64,000 bases of DNA from Demequina sp. NBRC 110054 (GTDB lineage: Bacteria > Actinomycetota > Actinomycetes > Actinomycetales > Demequinaceae): contig NZ_BBRK01000005.1 of assembly GCF_002090115.1 (NCBI RefSeq), positions 1 to 64,000 of the forward strand, given 5' to 3'. The position numbers were made by a program, and so were the translations under genes. Below, piece by piece: positions 56,284 to 63,276 of this stretch; position 1 is the stretch's first letter; the number at the start of each line of letters is the position of its first letter. The notes beneath the pieces are model-generated. The model did no database searches. It had not been told where the DNA came from and saw only the letters and a program-made list of their open reading frames with translations.

Positions 56284-57063
56284 TTACTGACCGAAGGTGG
56301 ACTGGGCGGAGCGCCACCACGCGTAGTGCTCGCGTTCGAGCGCATCGAGGGTGGGAAGCGCGAAGGTCGTGATGCCCGTGCTGTCGCCGACGTAGAAGCC
56401 GCCGCTCACGGTGCGGAAGAGCACCTCCTGCGTCATCTGGCGCAGCACCGTCTTCGTGGGCTTGCCGCCGCCGTCGGCGAGCTCGATCAGGCAGTCGCGG
56501 AGGTGGCCGACGTTCGGGTACGGCAGGTCGTCGGCGGCGCCGGCTGCGGGATTCTGCGCGAGCGCGCCGAGCGTGAGCTCCGCGAACACGATGCGGGGCA
56601 CGTGCACGGGCTGATCCTGGTCGGTGATGAAGTCCGTGAAGCCGGCGGGGTCGAGGGTCGACACCACGCGCGGGGAGACCGGGCAGAACTCCTGATAGAG
56701 GTGGGACCAGCCCGTCGCCCCGGGCTCGTACTCCGAGGGCTCGAGCGTGAGGACACGGCCGTCGTCCGTCGCGAGGTGCAGCGCCGTGATCGCCTCGCGC
56801 GGGATGCGCTCAAGCACGCGGTAGATCGCGATGTAGAGCGAGCGCTTCGGCGTTCCGTCCGGGTGCGGCACGCATCTCTCGGCGACGCCCGACAGGTCGA
56901 AGGCGTCGGCCGGGAGCCGCTCGGCATCGATCGAGAAGAAGACCGCCTGGCCGCGCGAGCGCTTCGCATTGCCGATCGCGTAGTAGAGACCGAACTCCTC
57001 CGGAGTGAGCATCGAGGCGATGAGCGCCTCGGGGATGAGCGAGAGATAGAAGTTCGTCGTCAT
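56284..57063 (-). CDS. Uncharacterised protein upstream of hppA
   Basis: 259 residues from MTTNFYLSLIPEALIASMLTPEEFG. Soluble, no signal peptide. Segments such as KRSRGQAVFFSIDAERLP, LYIAIYRVLERIPREAITALHLATDDGRVL and SHLYQEFCPVSPRVVSTLDPAGFTDFITD suggest a compact alpha/beta protein. I do not know a characterised member. It ends 31 bases before the hppA start and could be co-transcribed with it. Confidence 0.7.
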   Translation of the reverse strand: MTTNFYLSLIPEALIASMLTPEEFGLYYAIGNAKRSRGQAVFFSIDAERLPADAFDLSGVAERCVPHPDGTPKRSLYIAIYRVLERIPREAITALHLATDDGRVLTLEPSEYEPGATGWSHLYQEFCPVSPRVVSTLDPAGFTDFITDQDQPVHVPRIVFAELTLGALAQNPAAGAADDLPYPNVGHLRDCLIELADGGGKPTKTVLRQMTQEVLFRTVSGGFYVGDSTGITTFALPTLDALEREHYAWWRSAQSTFGQ

Positions 57064-57538
57064 CAGTGTTCCCGTCTTCGTTGACTGGAGTAATGCCTCG
57101 CCTTCGACGCTAGGGGCGCGACCGGTGGTGCTACCTGGGCCCTTGGTCCCGTCGAGGTGCGGAATCGGCGGAACGGAGGCCCCGTGAACGTCATTGCCAG
57201 CCTGCCACGGAGCGCTCGCATGTGCGCGTTCACACTGGTACGACCGTGAAGGGGCATCGGTGGGCCGGGTCCGGATCCCGGGTCGGCGGGTCTCGAGAGA
57301 GGCACGTGCGCGTGGACGATGCTCCGGCGGAGAGTTCCCGACATGCGGACGATGCGCGCGCGGGTTGGCAGGCGACACGCGGACGATGCGGCGGGGGAGC
57401 CTGGGGCGAGAAGCGTGTGTCGACCGTTCGGCGAGGGGTGGTGAGGGGTCGTGTCGACGAAGTGGCAATCGACCCCCCGAGATGCGTGCTATTCTTCTAT
57501 CCGCGCTGAGGCGCCCGGAAGGGTCCTCGGTCCACCTC
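57064..57538. other. 475-base gene-free region upstream of tRNA-Leu
   Basis: No convincing coding sequence. Three GGACGATGC 9-mers lie at 57314, 57347 and 57381, spaced 33 and 34 bases. TATTCT at 57490-57495 is the likely -10 box of the tRNA gene. Confidence 0.6.
57490..57495 (+). promoter_or_regulatory. -10 box of the tRNA-Leu gene (TATTCT)
   Basis: TATTCT lies about 43 bases before the mature tRNA 5' end in an otherwise GC-rich stretch. A weak -35 (TCGACC or CAATCG) precedes it at 15-18 bases. Confidence 0.5.
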
Positions 57539-57627
57539 GTCCGGGTGGCGGAATTGGCAGACGCGCTAGCTTGAGGTGCTAGTGCCCGTTTAAGGGCGTG
57601 GGGGTTCAAGTCCCCCCTCGGACACCA
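57539..57627 (+). tRNA. tRNA-Leu (anticodon GAG)
   Basis: 89 bases including an encoded CCA. Acceptor stem GTCCGGG pairs with CTCGGAC (one G-T), the anticodon stem CTAGC/GCTAG encloses loop TTGAGGT with anticodon GAG, a long variable arm (class II) follows, and the T arm is GGGGG-TTCAAGT-CCCCC. It reads CUC and CUU codons. Confidence 0.96.
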
Positions 57628-57630
57628 TCG

Positions 57631-57656
57631 GAAGGCCCCTCCTCGGAGGGGCCTTC
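57631..57656 (+). terminator. Terminator of tRNA-Leu
   Basis: GAAGGCCCCTC (57631-57641) pairs perfectly with GAGGGGCCTTC (57646-57656) around a CTCG loop, 3 bases after the CCA end. Confidence 0.9.
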
Positions 57657-57681
57657 GTCATTTCCTCCCGTCACAGGTCAC

Positions 57682-57687
57682 TAGGCT
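57682..57687 (+). promoter_or_regulatory. Putative -10 box of the M20 peptidase gene (TAGGCT)
   Basis: TAGGCT ends 7 bases before the ATG at 57695 with no ribosome-binding site between, predicting a leaderless transcript. Confidence 0.5.
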
Positions 57688-57694
57688 GGCGAGC

Positions 57695-58993
57695 ATGACC
57701 CAGGAGTCGCTCATCCAGCTCACGCAGGACCTCATCCGCATCGACACGTCGAACTACGGGGACGACCCCGGCCCGGGGGAGCGCGTCGCGACCGAGTACG
57801 TCGCGACGTTCCTGTCGAACCTGGGGCTCGAGCCCGTGATCCGCGAGGCCGCGCCTGGGCGCACGAGCGTCACCGCGCTGTGGGAGGGCGCCGACCGCAC
57901 GCGCCCGCCGCTCGTGCTGCACGGCCACCTCGACGTCGTCCCTGCGTTCCCCGAGGAGTGGACCTACCCGCCGTTCGCCGCTGAGATCCACGACGAGATG
58001 ATCTGGGGTCGCGGGGCCGTCGACATGAAGGGCATCGCCGCGATGTACCTCGAAGCGGTGAAGAGGATCATCGAGGCCGGTCGCAAGCCGGCCCGTGACA
58101 TCGTGATCGCATTCTTCGCGGACGAGGAGCACGGCGGCCGGCGGGGCGCGCAGTGGATGGTGGAGAACCACCCCGACGACTTCCGCGGCGCGACCGAGGC
58201 CATCTCCGAGGTCGGCGGCTTCTCCGTCTCGGTCGGAGGCAAGCGGACCTACCTGATCCAGACCGCGGAGAAGGGGATCTCGTGGCTGCGCCTCGTCGGC
58301 ACCGGTGTGCAGGGCCACGGCAGCCTGGTCCACCACGACAACGCGGTCGCGCACCTCTCGGGCGCGATGAGCCGCATCGGCGCCCACACCTGGCCCCTCG
58401 ACATCACGCCCACGTCCGAGGCGCTGCTCCGTGGTGCGGCCGAGCTCCTCGGCCTCGAGTACGAGCCCACCGAGGAGCGGGTCGCCGAGATCGTCGCAGG
58501 CATGGGTCCGGTGAGCCGCATGATCGAGGCATCGCTGCGCAACACCTCCAACCCGACGATGCTCGACGCGGGCTACAAGTCCAACGTCATCCCGGACGTC
58601 GCGACCGGCTACATCGACGTGCGGTACCTGCCGGGCCAGCAGGAGTCCGTGCTGCGCGAGCTCGAGGAGCTCGCGGGCACCCACGTCAAGGTCGAGCAGT
58701 ACATCGAGCAGCCCGCGGTCGAGGCGCCGTTCGACACACCCGTGGTCGACAAGATGATCGCCGCGCTGCGCACCGCCGACCCGGAGGCCATCGCGCTGCC
58801 GTACATGATGATGGGCGGCACCGACAACAAGCACCTCGCGCAGCTCGGGATCCACGGCTACGGCTTCGCGCCGCTCATGCTCCCCGACGGGCTCGACTTC
58901 TCGAGCCTGTTCCACGCGATCGACGAGCGCATCCCGATCCGCTCGCTCGAGGTCGGCGCCGACGTCGTCGAGCAGTTCCTCCTGGACTGCTGA
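57695..58993 (+). CDS. M20/M25/M40-family metallopeptidase
   Basis: 432 residues. Metal-binding motifs: HGHLDVVPA, RGAVDMKG and FADEEHGG (the Glu-Glu pair), with a dimerisation domain in the middle. The family includes succinyl-diaminopimelate desuccinylase, ArgE and dipeptidases. Length and sequence fit the actinobacterial dipeptidase/ArgE group; the substrate is uncertain. The convergent DUF5703 gene ends 15 bases downstream. Confidence 0.9.
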   Translation: MTQESLIQLTQDLIRIDTSNYGDDPGPGERVATEYVATFLSNLGLEPVIREAAPGRTSVTALWEGADRTRPPLVLHGHLDVVPAFPEEWTYPPFAAEIHDEMIWGRGAVDMKGIAAMYLEAVKRIIEAGRKPARDIVIAFFADEEHGGRRGAQWMVENHPDDFRGATEAISEVGGFSVSVGGKRTYLIQTAEKGISWLRLVGTGVQGHGSLVHHDNAVAHLSGAMSRIGAHTWPLDITPTSEALLRGAAELLGLEYEPTEERVAEIVAGMGPVSRMIEASLRNTSNPTMLDAGYKSNVIPDVATGYIDVRYLPGQQESVLRELEELAGTHVKVEQYIEQPAVEAPFDTPVVDKMIAALRTADPEAIALPYMMMGGTDNKHLAQLGIHGYGFAPLMLPDGLDFSSLFHAIDERIPIRSLEVGADVVEQFLLDC

Positions 58994-59008
58994 GACGCCC
59001 GAGGCGGC

Positions 59009-59269
59009 TCAGGCCGCGTCGTAGCGGTCCACGCGCATCGTCCGTCGACGCAGCCACACGCGGCGCGCGCCGCCGATGAACCGCTGGGTGCGCGCGAGCT
59101 CCCACTTGCCGTACTCGGCCTGCTCCGTGAGCATCGCGCGCGCCTCGGAACGAGTGACGTCGCGAGGGATGTCGACGACGCGCCACTCGAGGTGGGACCG
59201 TGCGGACTCCCTGGGGCGCGCCGGCGAGACGACGTGGCCGTCGGTGCGTGTGGTCCTGCTGTTCTTCAT
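59009..59269 (-). CDS. DUF5703-family small basic protein
   Basis: 86 residues from MKNSRTTRTDGHV with GGGAGG just upstream. WRVVDIPRDVTRSEARAMLTEQAEYGKWELARTQRF is the conserved block of DUF5703, usually found next to M20 peptidase genes in actinobacteria, as here. Very basic and soluble; function unknown. Confidence 0.78.
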   Translation of the reverse strand: MKNSRTTRTDGHVVSPARPRESARSHLEWRVVDIPRDVTRSEARAMLTEQAEYGKWELARTQRFIGGARRVWLRRRTMRVDRYDAA

Positions 59270-59298
59270 GATCCCTCCCATTTCGGTGCAGTCGCGGG

Positions 59299-59304
59299 TA
59301 CCGT
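59299..59304 (+). promoter_or_regulatory. Putative -10 box (TACCGT) of the small acidic gene
   Basis: TACCGT ends 7 bases before the ATG at 59312, predicting a leaderless transcript in the short divergent gap. Confidence 0.45.
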
Positions 59305-59311
59305 CAGTTGC

Positions 59312-59584
59312 ATGAACGAGTCGCGTGAGGCGCTGAGGCGCCTGGAGGCCGCCTTCGAGGAGCACCTGGCAGCAGTGGCTGGTCGCCGTGGCGACGATGA
59401 CGTCGCCGTGGACGATGCGTACGACGCGCTGGCCGAGGCCTTCGAGGCGTACGAGTCGGCGCTGGACGATGAGTTCGGCGAGACACTGCCGGTGGTGCTC
59501 GACGACACGGACGAACTGGACTCCCACGCGGCCGAGGACGAGGACGAGATGGACGACGACATCGAGGAGTTCGAGCTCAGCTGA
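59312..59584 (+). CDS. Small acidic hypothetical protein
   Basis: 90 residues from the ATG at 59312 (MNESREALRRLEAAFEEHLAAV); a longer in-frame version would overlap the divergent gene. About one third of the residues are Asp/Glu, with an acidic tail EDEDEMDDDIEEFELS. Helical first half, no membrane segment. It may be a primary-metabolism accessory or a DNA-mimic-like protein, but there is no family evidence. Confidence 0.7.
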   Translation: MNESREALRRLEAAFEEHLAAVAGRRGDDDVAVDDAYDALAEAFEAYESALDDEFGETLPVVLDDTDELDSHAAEDEDEMDDDIEEFELS

Positions 59585-59611
59585 ACGATCGAGTTCGTCA
59601 TCGTACGCCCC

Positions 59612-60574
59612 CTACCTGCGCTCCGGGTAGCCCAGCTCGGGTGCGGTGACCTCGTCGAGCGCCTCGCGGATCGCGGGCGGAAGCTCGAGGTCGGCCGCCT
59701 CGAGCGACGTCTCGAGCTGACGCGCGGTGCGCGCTCCGACGATGGCGGACGAGATCCACTCGCGGGAGAGCACCCAGGCCAGGGCGACCTCCTGAGGGGT
59801 CAGGCCCAGCCCGTCGGAGGCCGTGGCGAGCGCGTCCACCACGACGTGCTCACGATCGCCGAGGTACGGCTCGACGAAGCCGGCCAGGTGCTCGGAGGCC
59901 GCTCGAGAGTCCGCGGGGACCGCGGCGCGGTACTTGCCGGTGAGGACGCCTCTGCCGAGCGGTGACCATGCCATGACCCCGAGGCCCAGGCTGCGCGCCG
60001 CGGGCACGACCTCCCGCTCGATCCCGCGCTGGAGCAGCGAGTACTCCATCTGCGTCGCCGTGATCGATGGCCTTCCCGTGGCCTGCGTCGCGATGCGCGC
60101 CGTGGCCCAGCCCGGGTAGTTCGAGACGCCCACGTATCGCGCGCGGCCTGAGCTCACCGCGATCTCGAGGGCGTGCAGCGTCTCATCCGACGGCGTGACC
60201 GCGTCGTAGGCGTGGACGAGCCACAGATCGACGTGATCGGTCCCGAGCCTGCTCAGCGAGGCGTCGAGCGTGTCGAGCATCGTGTCGCGCGAGGCGTCGA
60301 TCATGCCGCCCGCGGGCGTGCGCTTGATGCCGGCCTTGGTGCAGATCTGGACCTCGCCGCGCGAGATGGTGCCGGAGAGCAGCGTGCCGATCAGGGACTC
60401 GGAGCCTCCGTCTGCGTACGTCGCGGCGGTGTCGAGCAGCGTGCCGCCCGCGTCGAGGAACATGTCGAGCTGGTCGCCCGCCTCCTCGGGGGAGGTGTCC
60501 CTGCTCCAGGTCATCGTGCCCAGGCCGAGGCGCGACACCTCGAGACCGCTCGAACCGACCTTCCTGCGCTGCAT
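59612..60574 (-). CDS. Aldo/keto reductase
   Basis: 320 residues from MQRRKVGSSGLEVSRLGLGTMTW. The catalytic Tyr is in DTAATYADGGSE, the Lys in CTKAGIKR and the His in WLVHAYD. NADPH-binding residues lie near the C terminus (IVGARTARQLETSL). It reduces aldehydes or ketones; the substrate is unknown. Divergent from uppP. Confidence 0.92.
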   Translation of the reverse strand: MQRRKVGSSGLEVSRLGLGTMTWSRDTSPEEAGDQLDMFLDAGGTLLDTAATYADGGSESLIGTLLSGTISRGEVQICTKAGIKRTPAGGMIDASRDTMLDTLDASLSRLGTDHVDLWLVHAYDAVTPSDETLHALEIAVSSGRARYVGVSNYPGWATARIATQATGRPSITATQMEYSLLQRGIEREVVPAARSLGLGVMAWSPLGRGVLTGKYRAAVPADSRAASEHLAGFVEPYLGDREHVVVDALATASDGLGLTPQEVALAWVLSREWISSAIVGARTARQLETSLEAADLELPPAIREALDEVTAPELGYPERR

Positions 60575-60581
60575 GCGGACG

Positions 60582-60587
60582 ACGCTA
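60582..60587 (-). promoter_or_regulatory. Putative -10 box of the aldo/keto reductase gene (TAGCGT, minus strand)
   Basis: TAGCGT on the minus strand ends 7 bases before the ATG at 60574. Confidence 0.45.
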
Positions 60588-60628
60588 CCGGTCTCCACAG
60601 CGGTGCACGCGATGCGACGCGCGGGCGC

Positions 60629-60634
60629 TAGCCT
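60629..60634 (+). promoter_or_regulatory. Putative -10 box of uppP (TAGCCT)
   Basis: TAGCCT ends 7 bases before the ATG at 60642, with no ribosome-binding site between. Confidence 0.45.
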
Positions 60635-60641
60635 TGCGTCC

Positions 60642-61502
60642 ATGACGTGGTGGGAGTCTGTTCTTCTCGGCCTGATCCAGGGCCTGACCGAGTTCCTTCC
60701 GATCTCGTCGAGCGCGCACATCCGCGTGCTCGGTGAGCTCCTGCCCCATGGGTCGGACCCCGGCGCCGCCTTCACGGCGATCATCCAGATCGGCACCGAG
60801 GCCGCAGTGCTGGTGTACTTCCGCAAGGACATCGTGAACATCCTGCGCGCGTGGTTCGCCGCGCTGTTCGGGCACGATGGCAAGGACCGTGCGGCGAGAT
60901 TCGGCGCGCACAGCCCTGAGGCGAGGCTCGGCTGGTGGGTCATCATCGGCTCCTTCCCGATCGTCATCCTGGGCGTGCTGTTCAAGGATTCGATCGAGAC
61001 TCATCTGCGGAACCTGTGGATCACGGCGACCGTGCTCGCGGTATTCGCTCTCGTGCTCGCGTGGGCGGACCGCGTCGGCTCCAAGCACCGCGAGATCAAG
61101 GAGCTCACTGCGAAGGACGCGATCGCGCTCGGGTTCGCACAGGCCATGGCCCTCGTGCCGGGAGTGTCCCGCTCGGGCGGCACGATCTCGATCGGCCTGT
61201 TCCTGGGGCTCACGCGCGAGGCCGCGGCCCGCTACTCGTTCCTGCTCGCGATCCCCGCGGTGCTGGGCTCGGGTCTGTTCGAGCTCGCGACCGAGTACGA
61301 GGGGCTGACCGACCCGTCCGGCCCGGGCCTGGCGGCCACCGCGATCGCGACTCTCGTGGCGTTCGTGGTGGGCTACGCGGTCATCGTCTGGTTCCTGAGG
61401 CTCATCACGACGCACTCGTTCATGCCGTTCGTGATCTACCGGATCGCCTTCGCGCTCGTCATCGTCGGCCTGCTGGCCACAGGGGTCGTGACGGCGCTGT
61501 AG
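60642..61502 (+). CDS. uppP: Undecaprenyl-diphosphatase UppP/BacA
   Basis: 286 residues, about eight transmembrane helices. The catalytic signatures EFLPISSSAHIRVLGE and PGVSRSGGTISIGL are intact. It recycles undecaprenyl pyrophosphate, the lipid carrier of cell wall synthesis. The in-frame region upstream belongs to the divergent reductase gene, so the ATG at 60642 is the start. Confidence 0.96.
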   Translation: MTWWESVLLGLIQGLTEFLPISSSAHIRVLGELLPHGSDPGAAFTAIIQIGTEAAVLVYFRKDIVNILRAWFAALFGHDGKDRAARFGAHSPEARLGWWVIIGSFPIVILGVLFKDSIETHLRNLWITATVLAVFALVLAWADRVGSKHREIKELTAKDAIALGFAQAMALVPGVSRSGGTISIGLFLGLTREAAARYSFLLAIPAVLGSGLFELATEYEGLTDPSGPGLAATAIATLVAFVVGYAVIVWFLRLITTHSFMPFVIYRIAFALVIVGLLATGVVTAL

Positions 61503-61595
61503 CCGCGGTCGCCGCGCCCGGACGATGCGGCGCGCGCCCAGTCGGCGGACGCACCGCGAGGTACGGCCGAGGGCGTGCCGCTCACGCCGCCGACG

Positions 61596-62459
61596 CTACT
61601 TGCCGGTGCCGCCGTCGCGGCGGCGCAGGAAGCGCTCGAACTCGGCGGCGATCGCGTCTCCCGAGGCCTCGGGGAGGCTCGCCTCGTCCATCATCGACTC
61701 GAGCCGGTCCACGTGCTGGGCGATCTCGTCGTCGTCCTCCATGAGCTCGTTGGCGCCGCGCGTCCACGCCTCGGCCTCGTACGGAAGGTCGCCGAGGTCG
61801 ATCGAGACGCCGAGGAAGCGCTCAATCTGGCTCAGCAGCGCGACCGTGCCCTTGGGGCTCGGCGGATGCGCGACGTAGTGCGGCACGCCCACCCACATCG
61901 ACAGCACCGTGATGCCGCGCAGCTCGGCCTCGTGGCCCAGCACGCCGAGGATCCCCGTGGGTCCCTCGTAGTCCGAACGCTCGAGGTCGAACAGCGCCCG
62001 CGCGGACGCGCTCTCGGAGCTCACGAAGGTGGGCAGGGGTCGGGTGTGCGGCACATCCACGAGCAGCGCGCCGCACGTGATGAGAGTCGTCACCTCGAGG
62101 TCCTCGGCATGGTCGAGCACCTCCTCGGCGAAGGAGCGCCAGCGCATCGACGGCTCGATGCCACGCACGAGGGCGATGTCCCGGCTGCCGCGCCACTCTC
62201 CCTGCGCGAGGGAGATCACCGAGCCCGGCCACGACAGCACCTTGTCTCCCGAGGCGAGGCGCGTGATCGACGGCCTGCTCACCTGGAAGTCGTGGTACTC
62301 CTCGGGATCCAGGATCGCGTGCTCGCGGGCCTCCCAGGACTCCGCGAGGTGATCGAGCGCGGCCGATGCGGCGGTGCCGGCATCGTTCCAGCCCTCGAAC
62401 GCCGCGATCATCACGGACTCGTCCTCGGGGAGGTGCGGGGCGTCGGTCTCCTCGTTCAT
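61596..62459 (-). CDS. PAC2-family protein
   Basis: 287 residues, MNEETDAPHLPEDESVMIAAFEGWNDAGTAASAALDHLA. AFEGWNDAG is the hallmark of the actinobacterial branch of the PAC2 (proteasome assembly chaperone) family. These are common in actinobacteria, including species without proteasomes; function unproven. Soluble, acidic. It is divergent from the HAD gene with overlapping -10 boxes. Confidence 0.85.
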   Translation of the reverse strand: MNEETDAPHLPEDESVMIAAFEGWNDAGTAASAALDHLAESWEAREHAILDPEEYHDFQVSRPSITRLASGDKVLSWPGSVISLAQGEWRGSRDIALVRGIEPSMRWRSFAEEVLDHAEDLEVTTLITCGALLVDVPHTRPLPTFVSSESASARALFDLERSDYEGPTGILGVLGHEAELRGITVLSMWVGVPHYVAHPPSPKGTVALLSQIERFLGVSIDLGDLPYEAEAWTRGANELMEDDDEIAQHVDRLESMMDEASLPEASGDAIAAEFERFLRRRDGGTGK

Positions 62460-62465
62460 CCGGCC

Positions 62466-62475
62466 AGCCTAGACT
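62466..62475. promoter_or_regulatory. Overlapping divergent -10 boxes (PAC2 gene and HAD gene)
   Basis: Plus-strand TAGACT (62470-62475) ends 7 bases before the GTG at 62483. Minus-strand TAGGCT (62471-62466) ends 6 bases before the ATG at 62459. The two hexamers share the TA at 62470-62471, so both promoters cannot be used at the same moment. Confidence 0.55.
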
Positions 62476-62482
62476 GACGGCC

Positions 62483-63166
62483 GTGAATCCACACTCCTCC
62501 GACCCGGCCGCAGTCCTGTGGGACATGGACGGCACCCTGATCGACTCCGAGCCCTACTGGATCGCCGCCGAGAAGGCACTCGCGACGCGGTATGGGGTGG
62601 AGTGGACCGACGAGGACGGGCTCGAGCTCGTGGGGCAGGCGCTGCCGTACTCTGCGAGCGTGCTCGCCGCGCGGGGCGTGGACCTGCCCGAGGACGAGAT
62701 CATCGACTTCCTCGTGTCCTCCGTCGCGGGGGACGTGACGGAGCGCGTCCCGTGGCAGGAGGACGCGCGATCGCTGCTCAACGAGGTCGTGTCGGCCGGC
62801 ATCCCGTGCGCGCTCGTCACGATGTCCTATGCGCGGCTCGCGGCGGCCTTCCAGGCGCGTGCGCCAGAGGCGTTCCAGGTCGTGGTCTCCGGCGATGAGG
62901 TCGAGCGTGGGAAGCCGGATCCTGAGGCCTACCTCCTCGCCGCGAGCCGGCTCGGTGTGGACATCAAGCGCTGCGTCGCGATCGAGGACTCGCGCTCGGG
63001 CGTGCGCTCCGCGGCGGCATCCGGCGCCAAGACCCTCGCGGTGAGGCGGCTCACCCCGGTCGAGAGGATCGAGGGCGTGAGCCGGGTGCGGTCGTTCGAC
63101 GGGGTCGGCCTCGGCACGATCCGGGAGATCGCGGCTGGACGAGTGATCGACGAGCTCGACGAGTAG
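62483..63166 (+). CDS. HAD-superfamily hydrolase (beta-phosphoglucomutase/phosphatase-like)
   Basis: 227 residues from the GTG at 62483. Motif I WDMDGTLIDSEPYW, motif II VTMSYA, motif III GKPDPEAYLLAA and motif IV AIEDSRSGVRSA. Length and cap type (C1 helical) fit the Gph/YcjU/phosphatase branch. Substrate unknown. The upstream in-frame extension overlaps the divergent PAC2 gene. Confidence 0.9.
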   Translation: MNPHSSDPAAVLWDMDGTLIDSEPYWIAAEKALATRYGVEWTDEDGLELVGQALPYSASVLAARGVDLPEDEIIDFLVSSVAGDVTERVPWQEDARSLLNEVVSAGIPCALVTMSYARLAAAFQARAPEAFQVVVSGDEVERGKPDPEAYLLAASRLGVDIKRCVAIEDSRSGVRSAAASGAKTLAVRRLTPVERIEGVSRVRSFDGVGLGTIREIAAGRVIDELDE

Positions 63167-63216
63167 CCGTTCTCGGCGGCCGCAGAGGTCGACACTCGTC
63201 GAGTAGTTGTTTTTGC

Positions 63217-63242
63217 CTCAAGGACTTTGGTCCCGGTCCGAT
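63217..63242 (+). promoter_or_regulatory. Possible FliA (sigma28)-type promoter of the chemoreceptor gene
   Basis: CTCA (63217-63220), 16 bases, then TCCGAT (63237-63242). This resembles the CTCA-N15-17-GCCGAA pattern described for flagellar genes of motile actinobacteria such as Actinoplanes, with one mismatch. It is 35 bases before the ATG, consistent with a motility regulon. Confidence 0.4.
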
Positions 63243-63276
63243 GGGTGGGTCACCAACCATCCCGGAGGAGAGCCAC

